This document shows, in pieces, positions 54,263-62,637 of a stretch of 64,000 nucleotides of DNA; the first letter of the stretch is position 1; each line of letters begins with the position of its first letter. Both the position numbers and the translations under genes were made by a program. Source of the stretch: an uncultured Paracoccaceae bacterium (GTDB taxonomy: Bacteria > Pseudomonadota > Alphaproteobacteria > Rhodobacterales > Rhodobacteraceae); NCBI GenBank assembly GCA_947495295.1, contig CANLYJ010000003.1, positions 186,001-250,000 on the forward strand. The letters run 5' to 3'. The notes under the pieces were generated by a model that did no database searches, was not told where the DNA came from, and saw only the letters and a program-made list of their open reading frames with translations.

Positions 54263-55858
54263 ATGACAAATCGCCCTGAACTTCCACCTGAAATCGCCCG
54301 CCGCCGGACCTTTGCGATCATCTCGCACCCCGATGCGGGCAAGACGACGCTGACTGAAAAGTTCCTGCTTTATGGGGGTGCCATTCAGATGGCCGGACAG
54401 GTCCGTGCCAAGGGTGAGGCGCGGCGGACAAGGTCCGACTTCATGCAGATGGAAAAGGACCGCGGCATTTCGGTTTCCGCATCCGCCATGTCCTTTGACT
54501 TCGAAAAGTTCCGGTTCAATCTGGTCGACACGCCCGGCCACTCTGACTTTTCGGAAGACACCTATCGCACGCTGACGGCGGTCGATGCTGCCGTGATGGT
54601 CATCGACGGCGCCAAAGGCGTAGAAAGCCAGACCCAAAAACTGTTCGAAGTCTGCCGCCTGCGCGATCTGCCGATCCTGACCTTCTGTAACAAGATGGAC
54701 CGCGAAAGCCGGGACACGTTTGAGATTATTGACGAAATTCAGGAAAACCTTGCCATAGACGTGACCCCCGCCGCCTGGCCAATTGGCGTGGGTCGTGAAT
54801 TTATGGGCACTTATGACATTCTGCGCGACCGGCTGGAACTGATGGACCGTGCCGACCGGAACAAGATCGCCGAAAGCATCGAAATCAGCGGGCTGGATGA
54901 CCCGAAACTGGTTGAAAACGTGCCCGCGCATCTTCTGGAAAAATTCCTGGAAGAGATTGAGATGGCCAAGGAACTGCTGCCCAAGCTGGACCATGAAAGC
55001 GTGCTGAACGGATCGATGACGCCGATCTGGTTTGGCTCTGCGATCAATTCGTTTGGGGTCAAGGAATTGATGGATGGGATCGGCACCTACGGGCCAGAAC
55101 CGCAGGTGCAAACAGCGCAACCGCGCAATGTGGCGCCCGAGGAAAAGAAGGTCGCCGGTTTTGTCTTCAAGGTGCAGGCCAATATGGACCCCAAGCACCG
55201 CGACCGCGTGGCATTTTTGCGCCTCGCCTCAGGGCATTTCGAACGGGGTATGAAACTGACCCATGTGCGGTCCAAAAAACAGATGGCCGTGACCAACCCG
55301 GTCCTGTTCCTTGCCGCCGACAGGGAATTAGCCGAAGAGGCCTGGGCCGGTGATATCATCGGTATTCCGAACCATGGCCAGCTGCGCATTGGTGATACAC
55401 TAACCGAGGGCGAAGCGATCCGGGTCACCGGTATCCCATCATTCGCGCCGGAACTGCTGCAAACCTGCCGGGCCGGTGATCCGATGAAGGCCAAGCATCT
55501 GGAAAAGGCCCTGATGCAATTCGCAGAGGAAGGCGCGGCCAAAGTGTTCAAACCTACTTTCGGATCGGGCTTTATCGTCGGCGTTGTTGGCGCCCTGCAA
55601 TTCGAAGTGCTGGCCAGCCGAATCGAGATGGAATACGGCCTGCCCGTGCGCTTTGAGGCATCCCAATTCACCTCCGCCCGCTGGGTGCATGGCGACAAGG
55701 ACGCGGTTGATGCGTTCGCCGCAGCCAACAAACAGCACATTGCCGAAGACAATGACGGCGACGTGGTCTTTCTGACCCGTCTGCAATGGGACATCGACCG
55801 GGTGGGCCGCGATTACCCGGACGTCACCCTAAGCGCGACGAAGGAAATGATGGTTTAG
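54263..55858 (+). CDS. prfC: Peptide chain release factor 3
   Basis: A 531-residue GTPase that recycles RF1/RF2 after termination. P-loop SHPDAGKTT (residues ~19-27), DTPGHSDFSEDTYRTL, and FCNKMDRESRD (the G4 region) are present, followed by the RF3-specific C-terminal domain (GSGFIVGVVGALQFEVL). Length is typical. Free-standing between two unrelated lipoprotein genes. Confidence 0.97.
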   Translation: MTNRPELPPEIARRRTFAIISHPDAGKTTLTEKFLLYGGAIQMAGQVRAKGEARRTRSDFMQMEKDRGISVSASAMSFDFEKFRFNLVDTPGHSDFSEDTYRTLTAVDAAVMVIDGAKGVESQTQKLFEVCRLRDLPILTFCNKMDRESRDTFEIIDEIQENLAIDVTPAAWPIGVGREFMGTYDILRDRLELMDRADRNKIAESIEISGLDDPKLVENVPAHLLEKFLEEIEMAKELLPKLDHESVLNGSMTPIWFGSAINSFGVKELMDGIGTYGPEPQVQTAQPRNVAPEEKKVAGFVFKVQANMDPKHRDRVAFLRLASGHFERGMKLTHVRSKKQMAVTNPVLFLAADRELAEEAWAGDIIGIPNHGQLRIGDTLTEGEAIRVTGIPSFAPELLQTCRAGDPMKAKHLEKALMQFAEEGAAKVFKPTFGSGFIVGVVGALQFEVLASRIEMEYGLPVRFEASQFTSARWVHGDKDAVDAFAAANKQHIAEDNDGDVVFLTRLQWDIDRVGRDYPDVTLSATKEMMV

Positions 55859-55951
55859 ATTTAGGCATCCACAGTCGATCAAACACAGCCGTTGAAAATG
55901 CAGTTCTTTCGGTTGGCTTGATCCGCGCTCCGACGCCGTTAATCTCTGCCC

Positions 55952-56566
55952 ATGCCCTTGCAAAACCGCGTTCTTCCCACCGGCGATATCGTGGCGATCC
56001 CGGATCGTGGCACGCTCACGGGCAATCGTGGCATCATTCATCGCGCGGACCAAACGCTTGGCACATCGCGCTGGTCTCACCACGCCTGGATTTGCTGCAC
56101 GCTGGATTGGCAAGGGCGCAAGCGTCAGGTCATGACAGGCCGCAACTGGACCGAGCTGTTCTTTCTGGATGAGGCCGTGGCCCTTGCCGCAGGTCACCGG
56201 CCCTGCGGATACTGCAGGCGGGCCGCCTATTCCGCATTTGTCACCGCGTGGACCGATCACGTAGGCACCCGCCCGCGAGCCACTGAGATGGACAAGATGC
56301 TGCATGCCGCACGGGTGCTCCCCGGCACGCGATCCCAGAAACGGCATCAGGCCCCAGTTGATAATTTGCCCACCGGCGCGATGATACAGCATAACGGATC
56401 GGCGCATCTGGTGTTGCAGGATCAGCTGCTGCCCTTCACCCCAAACGGCTACGGCGCGGCGATCAACCAGCCACGCTCAAGCGTGGTTGCGGTTCTAACG
56501 CCTTCACCAATTATCGCAGTATTACAAATGGGTTATCGGCCACAGCTACATCACAGTGCCGTCTGA
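55952..56566 (+). CDS. Conserved protein with HRPCGYCRR motif, function unknown
   Basis: A 204-residue soluble protein, with AVALAAGHRPCGYCRRAAYSAF at ~78-99 as its most distinctive motif. Together with Cys48-Cys49, the CGYC pair could form a metal site. I recall similar 'GxRPCxxCRR' proteins of unknown function in many bacteria, but I know no experimental role. Its stop abuts the stop of the convergent lipoprotein gene (no intergenic base). Confidence 0.65.
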   Translation: MPLQNRVLPTGDIVAIPDRGTLTGNRGIIHRADQTLGTSRWSHHAWICCTLDWQGRKRQVMTGRNWTELFFLDEAVALAAGHRPCGYCRRAAYSAFVTAWTDHVGTRPRATEMDKMLHAARVLPGTRSQKRHQAPVDNLPTGAMIQHNGSAHLVLQDQLLPFTPNGYGAAINQPRSSVVAVLTPSPIIAVLQMGYRPQLHHSAV

Positions 56567-57217
56567 TTACGGCGGTGTGACAGGGTCAGTTGTTCCGGCG
56601 ATCGTACCGGTAACCACATCCCGTGGATCACCATCAACAGTCACGGTTCCACCTTCAAAGAAACCATAAAAGTACTGCGCGTCATCACCCCGTACATCAG
56701 CAGAGAATTCCGCCGCGAAAACATGCTCGGCACCGTCGGGACCGGTTAGCGTACCGGAGGTCAGACCGCCCTCTAGATTCAGGCCCAACCTGCTATCGGA
56801 TCCAACCACGTAGTCGGTCTCATCAGGCAGCACCGCGCCCGAGATTGCCAGCGTTCCCGCATAAGGTTGGCTGTCAAAGGCCAGACCTTCGGATCCAATG
56901 ATGTTCGTCACTTCGCCGGTCACACCACCCGCCGCAAATTCGGTGGTCACGGTCGCAAGGCCGCGCACGCCTTCCACGGAAAAACTCGATCCTGGCGCAG
57001 CCTCCCATTGCAACGCCATACCGCCCTGATAGGTCACTGCGCCGGTCGTGATATCTGCAAACGGGGTCGACTCTGCCGTCCGCGCCGCCAAAGATATCGG
57101 CGCGTAAAAACGGTTAAGGTCATCGGCTGTTACTGGACCATCACTTTCTTCGGACCCTCCGGACCCCGACGAAGAACACGCCGCCAATAAAACCAGACCT
57201 ATCGCAGAATATCGCAT
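56567..57217 (-). CDS. Lipoprotein, similar in layout to the one at 53.5 kb
   Basis: The 216-residue precursor starts MRYSAIGLVLLAAC (lipobox LLAAC, Cys14), followed by SSSGSGGSEESDG and a beta-rich domain. Features shared with the 53.5-kb lipoprotein are a Y-x-G strand start, VTGEVTNIIGSEG, YAGTLAISGAVL, EFSADVRGDDAQYFYGFFEGG and a closing GTIAG. ATG 57217 has AAGGGA six bases upstream; a longer frame starting earlier has no family sense. Function unknown. Confidence 0.72.
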   Translation of the reverse strand: MRYSAIGLVLLAACSSSGSGGSEESDGPVTADDLNRFYAPISLAARTAESTPFADITTGAVTYQGGMALQWEAAPGSSFSVEGVRGLATVTTEFAAGGVTGEVTNIIGSEGLAFDSQPYAGTLAISGAVLPDETDYVVGSDSRLGLNLEGGLTSGTLTGPDGAEHVFAAEFSADVRGDDAQYFYGFFEGGTVTVDGDPRDVVTGTIAGTTDPVTPP

Positions 57218-57360
57218 TGCTTGTCCCTTCCCGGCTCCACCTATCGCGTGTAAGCGCAGAAAGACACACACGCAACGCGCGATCAAGACCCAGTTCTGTC
57301 AGAGGCTTGTCAGCCCTGCCTTCGCATCTGATAATCGCCGCACAAACACAGGGAAAATCG

Positions 57361-58104
57361 ATGACAAACGACCACGAAACTTTTCCCGGCGGCACCCGCA
57401 ACCTGTTGCCGCAGTACCAAAAACGGCGATCCTTGCTGACACATCATGACGGCGAAGAACTGCCTGCTCTGGATGTCGATTTCAAGATACTGGCAACACA
57501 ACCCCTGCCCCCTCAGATCAACCCACGCCCCGAGGGGCTTAGCCGGGTGGCCAAGAAACGGCATATGTTGCTGGGGGAATTGCCCGGCCAGACAGAGCTT
57601 GCATTGCTGCACGGACTGCTGGTCTCGCATTTACGCAAACACACCTATCCCGACCATGCGCCGGCTCTGTTTCGGCGGCTCTGGACCGAGCAAGAAGATT
57701 GGCTGCTTGATCATCTGCCCAAACGCTGGCTGATCTCGGCCATCATCACATTCGCCGAACACGGGGAGGATGAGGCGGACCGCAAACTGGCGCAGTCCTT
57801 TAATATATTGTTTTCACTGATGAAGATTTATGAGGCCGAACGCGCTTTCTCTGGCTTACCTGCACAGAAACCATTTAAGATCGCGGACCGCAACAAGTCA
57901 CCCCTGCCCATGGGGATGAAGGATTTTTCCGTGCTGCAAGGGGATCTGGAGGCGCATCTGCTGGCCCCGCTTTGGCGCGACAGCAAACATGCGCCTGCCA
58001 CGGGCAGGCTTGCGCGCCACCTGCTGACCCTTCTCAATAGCGACGACGGCACTGTTTTTCGTCGTTTCGCCTTGATGCGCCAAAGCGCAAAAAACGTAAG
58101 GTAA
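57361..58104 (+). CDS. Conserved hypothetical protein
   Basis: A 247-residue soluble, mostly helical protein, rich in Leu, His and Arg, with no signal peptide or membrane segment. Distinctive stretches are LPPQINPRPEGLSRVAKKRH, HLRKHTYPDHAPALFRRLW and HLPKRWLISAIITFAEH. I do not recognise a family. Its codon usage and length are normal, so I judge it real. It is followed by the helicase after 146 bp. Confidence 0.65.
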   Translation: MTNDHETFPGGTRNLLPQYQKRRSLLTHHDGEELPALDVDFKILATQPLPPQINPRPEGLSRVAKKRHMLLGELPGQTELALLHGLLVSHLRKHTYPDHAPALFRRLWTEQEDWLLDHLPKRWLISAIITFAEHGEDEADRKLAQSFNILFSLMKIYEAERAFSGLPAQKPFKIADRNKSPLPMGMKDFSVLQGDLEAHLLAPLWRDSKHAPATGRLARHLLTLLNSDDGTVFRRFALMRQSAKNVR

Positions 58105-58250
58105 CACGGCGGCTTAGCGGCCCGCGCCTTGACCCTGAACAGCAATTCAGTTATGCGCTTGCACGGCCAGTTTTGGCTACCGATGCCCGGGGCGCTTTGG
58201 AACGTGCGTCCTTTCACCTTTGCGGACCGACCCGCAGAAACAGGACGTAT

Positions 58251-59669
58251 ATGACCAAATTTTCTGACTTGAACCTTGATGCCAAGGTTCTGAAAGCCAT
58301 CGCCGAAACCGGCTATGACACCCCAACACCCATTCAGGCTGGCGCAATCGCTCCCGCGCTTGAAGGGCGCGACGTTTTGGGGATTGCCCAGACCGGGACA
58401 GGCAAGACCGCCGCTTTTACCCTGCCGATGATCACCTTGCTGGGCCGTGGCCGCGCACGGGCACGGATGCCCCGCTCGCTGGTGCTGGCACCCACGCGGG
58501 AACTGGCCGCACAGGTGGCCGAAAACTTCGACACTTACGCCAAATATACCAAACTTTCCAAGGCCTTGCTGATCGGCGGGACCAGTTTCAAGGATCAGGA
58601 CAAGATCATCGACAAGGGCGTCGATGTGCTGATCGCGACGCCCGGCCGCCTGCTTGACCATCTGGAACGCGGCAAGTTGATCCTGACAGATGTGAAGGTC
58701 ATGGTGGTGGATGAAGCCGACCGGATGCTTGACATGGGCTTCATTCCGGATATCGAGGAAATCTTTAAACGCACGCCCTTCACCCGCCAGACCCTGTTTT
58801 TCAGCGCCACCATGGCCCCGGAAATTGAGCGGATCACCAACACATTCCTATCCAACCCGGCCAAGATCGAAGTGGCGCGCGCGGCGACGACGAATGATAA
58901 CATCAAGCAGGGTGTTGTGGTTTTCAAAGGCTCTGAGAAACGGAAAGAACCATCCGAAAAACGCGCCCTGTTACGCACCCTGATCGATGCAGAAGGCGAG
59001 GCCTGTACCAACGCGATCATCTTCTGCAACCGCAAGTCTGATGTGGATATCGTCGCGAAATCCCTGAACAAATACGGCTACAATGCCTCCCCCATCCACG
59101 GTGATCTCGACCAGTCGCACCGGACCAAGACGCTCGACAAGTTCCGCGACAATGAATTGCGGTTCCTTGTGGCGTCAGACGTGGCCGCCCGTGGTCTCGA
59201 CATCCCCGCCGTGACCCATGTGTTCAATTTCGACGTGCCCAGCCATGCCGAGGATTACGTACACCGGATCGGGCGCACAGGGCGGGCGGGCCGGTCCGGC
59301 ACTGCGATCATGATCTGCATTCCACGGGATGAAAAAAACCTCGAAGACGTGGAACGGCTGGTCAAGGAGACGATCCCACGGCTGGACAATCCTGTGGCGG
59401 CGCAACCGGCCAAGGAAGAGGCAAAGCCCGAAGAAAAACCCAAACGGACCCGCAATCGTCGGAAGAAAGACGAAGAGAGCGCGGCCGCCGAAGCCAAGCC
59501 AGCCGAAAAACCCGCGCAGGACGACAAGCCCAAGCGGGAAGACAAACCACGGCAGGAAAAGTCACGTGGCGGACGCGGACGCGGACGAAACGAACCCGAA
59601 GTGGTCGGCATGGGCGACGAGCCCCCTGCGTTTATCGCAATGAGCTTTGCGGAGCGGGCGAAGGTTTGA
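58251..59669 (+). CDS. DEAD-box ATP-dependent RNA helicase (RhlE-like)
   Basis: The 472-residue protein has the Q-motif region (GYDTPTPIQAGAI), Walker A AQTGTGKTAAF, PTRELAAQV, DEAD (VVDEADRMLDMGF), SAT (FFSATMAPEIERIT) and HRIGRTGRAGR. A low-complexity Lys/Glu/Pro tail with GGRGRGRN (~385-460) probably binds RNA. It is most like RhlE-type helicases of ribosome assembly and RNA turnover. ATG 58251 begins MTKFSDLNLD; the longer frame is not supported. Confidence 0.92.
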   Translation: MTKFSDLNLDAKVLKAIAETGYDTPTPIQAGAIAPALEGRDVLGIAQTGTGKTAAFTLPMITLLGRGRARARMPRSLVLAPTRELAAQVAENFDTYAKYTKLSKALLIGGTSFKDQDKIIDKGVDVLIATPGRLLDHLERGKLILTDVKVMVVDEADRMLDMGFIPDIEEIFKRTPFTRQTLFFSATMAPEIERITNTFLSNPAKIEVARAATTNDNIKQGVVVFKGSEKRKEPSEKRALLRTLIDAEGEACTNAIIFCNRKSDVDIVAKSLNKYGYNASPIHGDLDQSHRTKTLDKFRDNELRFLVASDVAARGLDIPAVTHVFNFDVPSHAEDYVHRIGRTGRAGRSGTAIMICIPRDEKNLEDVERLVKETIPRLDNPVAAQPAKEEAKPEEKPKRTRNRRKKDEESAAAEAKPAEKPAQDDKPKREDKPRQEKSRGGRGRGRNEPEVVGMGDEPPAFIAMSFAERAKV

Positions 59670-59838
59670 ATTCGCCCAGTGCTATTTGACTAGACGAGCC
59701 CAAGCTCAGCATTAGAGACTGAATCTCCGCTGGTCCTTCGGAAATAGGGTTTTCAGCGCTTAGAAAGCACTTGCTGGAACGCTAGTATGGCGATAGTGCG
59801 ATCTACAGTGTATTCAACCTGAAAGGGTGCGGCTTAGA

Positions 59839-62106
59839 ATGCGAGACCATCAAAGCAAAAACGAGACGGTGACCGCCATAGCTTCCAACTTTGAGAGCGA
59901 GACCGCCGATTTTTCGACTCCTGCAGACGAGCAACTTACTCTGATTATAGCGCTTCGCTGCGACGATTTTGCGCAATACAAAGATCGTCTGTCCTTACGT
60001 CGAGGACTTGATTTGCGCCACGTTCACACGATCATCGTGGACGATGGCAGCCCGCGCAAGGCCGCCGAAGAGATACAACAATTCTGCGCTGACTACGACT
60101 ACGAATATCACTACATAGGACAACAAGGCAGCAGGCCTTTTTCTCTATCGCGCGCACGAAATGTTGGATTGCTAAGTGCAAAAACAGAGTGGGTATGTTT
60201 TGAAGACGCCGATCTCACGTATAGGACGGAGCATTATCAACAACTCCTCGGTTTGCTCAACGGTCTCGACCAGACACCCTTCAACTTTGTGACCGTACCG
60301 GCGGTCTACATGACAGAGGAACAGTCACAAAAAATTTTCGAGCATGGAAGCGTCGATCACTTCGCCAACTCAATCATCTCTGCCGCCAACCTTTGCGACC
60401 CACGAGGCAAATCGCCCAACGATATTGTTGAGACCTTCTCGCCCGCCACATCTATTGTAGCTGTGAAAAGGCAACTGGCTTTGATTGTTGGTGGCTTCGA
60501 CGAACAATTCGCCGGTTGGGGCGGCGAGGACCGCGACTTTGCATTCAGGTTGCTCCTCGCAAATGAGCAAATCGAAAAACCTAGTGAGTTTCCGATAACG
60601 AAGACCTGGAATCTCAATGACACCGCTGAATTCAAAGGCTGGCGAGCGCTTTTCAAGATGATGGGTGACTTCACAGCGCGACATGGTGTGTATGCATTTC
60701 ATCTGCACCACGAGATTCTTCCTTGGAGGAGCGATCTATCGAAAGCTAACATCAATCTAGCTGCTGGTCTCGCAAAGCATTACCACAACACCACGGTATT
60801 CAGACCTTTAGCGGACGCGGAACGACCCACGACAGTGGTTCTTGGTAAGAACCCCCACATCCTGAATTCAACCATCCTGTCGCTATTGGATAACCCGGTA
60901 TTCGTTGATGATGACGCTATTCTTCCACCCGAGCAGGTTTTGAAGCGCATTTTAAACTTGAATCCAGCGCGGGTCTTGATGTGGAATCCTTACGGACAAA
61001 TTGTACGCAGAGAAGTGTATCAGCGACTAAAAGATGCCAATATTGAAGTCGTCGTTGGTGAACGCGGCGCATTACCCAACTCATTTTACTTTGATATAGG
61101 CGGCTTCTGTGTAGAGAGTCCGACATATAAAGAAGAAAATCTACCCAAGGTGCTGACTGAAGGCGAACTCACCGAGACCGTCCAATACGTAAGTGATATC
61201 AGATACGGTGCGAATGCGCTTGAGGCGCAGTCAAACCGCATCGGTGCGGGTTTGTTACGCTTAAAGACGAAAATACCGACTGATCGGAAGATCATTTTCT
61301 GCCCCCTTCAAGTAGAAACCGACACCACCACAACTCTTTTCTCGGAGGAAGGCCGGGAATATTCCGTGTTCCTGAGAGAGTTGGAAGCTTTGTCACTGAG
61401 ACTGCCAGCAGACTGGGTGTTAGCTTACAAAAACCATCCATTGTCAAAAAGGAAAGTGACCCTGAACACCGCGATCTGCCTTGATGATTTCCACGTAAAT
61501 GACGCCTTAGAAGCATCGACATGTGTCGCTCTCTTTAACAGTGGCGTGGGTGTCTTAAGTATGGCTTTCGAAAAGCCAGTGCTTCACTACGGTCCCTGTT
61601 TTTATGCACTCGAAGGCGTGAATTATCGCTTCGAGACCCCAAGCGAGGTTGTGAAACTCCTCGACAGCGGCATTGCGTTCGACAGGTCGAAGTCGCTCCG
61701 TTTTTTGCACAACCTGCGGACCAACGTCTACAGCTACGCCACCAGCGAATACGAGCAAAAGGAAACAAACCAAGGGCGTTTGGTGCCGACACTCTCAAAA
61801 CTCAACTGGATCTCCATTAACCTTCCGTGGCTTGATCGGCTAGATCGCGACAGCCAAACCTTTGACTTGAAGCAATCTGTTCTTTTTGATGCATTCAGGT
61901 TCTCAGAGAATCTCAAAACAAGAAAAAAGTCACCAGTAAAGGTGAAACCACCGGTCAGAACCGACGTAGTGGAGCAAAAAATTCAAAAAGATCTGGTTCC
62001 CCGACACGTCCGTAAACTGGCAAAATTGCGCCGCAGTCCCAAGCTATTTTTCAGTGATGCGCGGCTACCCTTCATCAGGCCGCTCGCCCATCTCTTCCCG
62101 AAGTAA
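59839..62106 (+). CDS. Glycosyltransferase fused to KpsC/KpsS-like capsule-synthesis domain, AT-rich
   Basis: A 755-residue protein. Residues ~35-250 form a GT-A family 2 domain: VDDGSPRKA, SRARNVGLLSAKTEW, a DxD-like FEDADL (~121-126) and GGWGGEDRDFAFRLL-type motif (~228-240). The middle (~330-450, VVGERGALPNSFYFDIGGFCVESPTY) and C-terminal part (KNHPLSKRK ~528; LFNSGVGVLSMAFEKPVLHYG ~565-585) match KpsC/KpsS-type capsule Kdo-transferase modules. It probably builds or primes a surface polysaccharide. Base composition is visibly richer in A/T than neighbours, suggesting transfer. No partner capsule genes are adjacent. Confidence 0.78.
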   Translation: MRDHQSKNETVTAIASNFESETADFSTPADEQLTLIIALRCDDFAQYKDRLSLRRGLDLRHVHTIIVDDGSPRKAAEEIQQFCADYDYEYHYIGQQGSRPFSLSRARNVGLLSAKTEWVCFEDADLTYRTEHYQQLLGLLNGLDQTPFNFVTVPAVYMTEEQSQKIFEHGSVDHFANSIISAANLCDPRGKSPNDIVETFSPATSIVAVKRQLALIVGGFDEQFAGWGGEDRDFAFRLLLANEQIEKPSEFPITKTWNLNDTAEFKGWRALFKMMGDFTARHGVYAFHLHHEILPWRSDLSKANINLAAGLAKHYHNTTVFRPLADAERPTTVVLGKNPHILNSTILSLLDNPVFVDDDAILPPEQVLKRILNLNPARVLMWNPYGQIVRREVYQRLKDANIEVVVGERGALPNSFYFDIGGFCVESPTYKEENLPKVLTEGELTETVQYVSDIRYGANALEAQSNRIGAGLLRLKTKIPTDRKIIFCPLQVETDTTTTLFSEEGREYSVFLRELEALSLRLPADWVLAYKNHPLSKRKVTLNTAICLDDFHVNDALEASTCVALFNSGVGVLSMAFEKPVLHYGPCFYALEGVNYRFETPSEVVKLLDSGIAFDRSKSLRFLHNLRTNVYSYATSEYEQKETNQGRLVPTLSKLNWISINLPWLDRLDRDSQTFDLKQSVLFDAFRFSENLKTRKKSPVKVKPPVRTDVVEQKIQKDLVPRHVRKLAKLRRSPKLFFSDARLPFIRPLAHLFPK

Positions 62107-62112
62107 CGGAGT

Positions 62113-62215
62113 TTAGCCCAACCTGCTCACAATCACCATCACCTCGGGCTTCTTGCCAATCTCGCCTTGCGCCGACTTCGCCGCGATGCTCCGCAGCTCT
62201 TTTCTAGCTTAACGC
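62113..62215 (-). pseudogene. Remnant of an RNase J gene 3' end
   Basis: Read leftward this encodes L R S I A A K S A Q, then GEIGKKPEVMVIVSRLG and a TAA stop, nearly the same as the last residues of the intact RNase J at 62638 (LRGIARKSAQ, then GEIGKKPEVTVIVSRLG). DNA identity over ~95 bases is about 80% by eye, with mostly silent changes, and one A is missing just upstream, causing a frameshift. No start or further rnj sequence is present. Confidence 0.85.
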
Positions 62216-62267
62216 TGCTCCCCCGACTTCAACCAGATCGATCTTGGTTCGTCCGGCGCATCGGGTG

Positions 62268-62627
62268 TCAAAGACCCGTCTCAATCTCGCGATCTTTGGC
62301 GAATGCCCGGCAATAATCCGTCCAATCGCGGAAATCATCTGTTGCGAATACGGTGGCACCCTTGGCTTCCCACTCGCCTGTTTTGCGGTCGATCATCGCC
62401 CACATGGCGTTTTCTGCATCCGCAATCCCTTCCGCATCTGCCTGCGCAATGGCGGCCTCCGCCCAACGACGCGTCGCGAACATCAGCTTTTCCACGGCTT
62501 CGTCCGACCGGACCCATTGCGCCGCGTTCTGGTAAAGCGCCGCGCATTCCGCCATGCTCTCGCTGAACGGTTGGGCCGCAGCAGGGCTTGCAAGAAGGCT
62601 GATTAGGACGACGCTGAATAACTTCAT
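62268..62627 (-). CDS. Small secreted protein, unknown function
   Basis: A 119-residue precursor with a signal peptide (KLFSVVLISLLASPAAA-QPF), then a helical domain with two Cys (AECAALYQNAAQW, DYCRAFAKDRE) that could form a disulfide. Periplasmic location is likely. It begins 11 bp after the intact rnj stop and probably shares its transcript. No family recognised. Confidence 0.7.
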   Translation of the reverse strand: MKLFSVVLISLLASPAAAQPFSESMAECAALYQNAAQWVRSDEAVEKLMFATRRWAEAAIAQADAEGIADAENAMWAMIDRKTGEWEAKGATVFATDDFRDWTDYCRAFAKDREIETGL

Positions 62628-62637
62628 CAAATCCTCA

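Noticed and set aside
54236..55198. 320-codon frame antisense to prfC
   Set aside because: Mirror frame of the RF3 gene; no ribosome-binding site or domain pattern.
59670..59838. Possible tRNA or attachment site before the AT-rich GT gene
   Set aside because: I saw no cloverleaf, direct repeat or integrase; the scar on the other side (rnj remnant) fits homologous insertion better.
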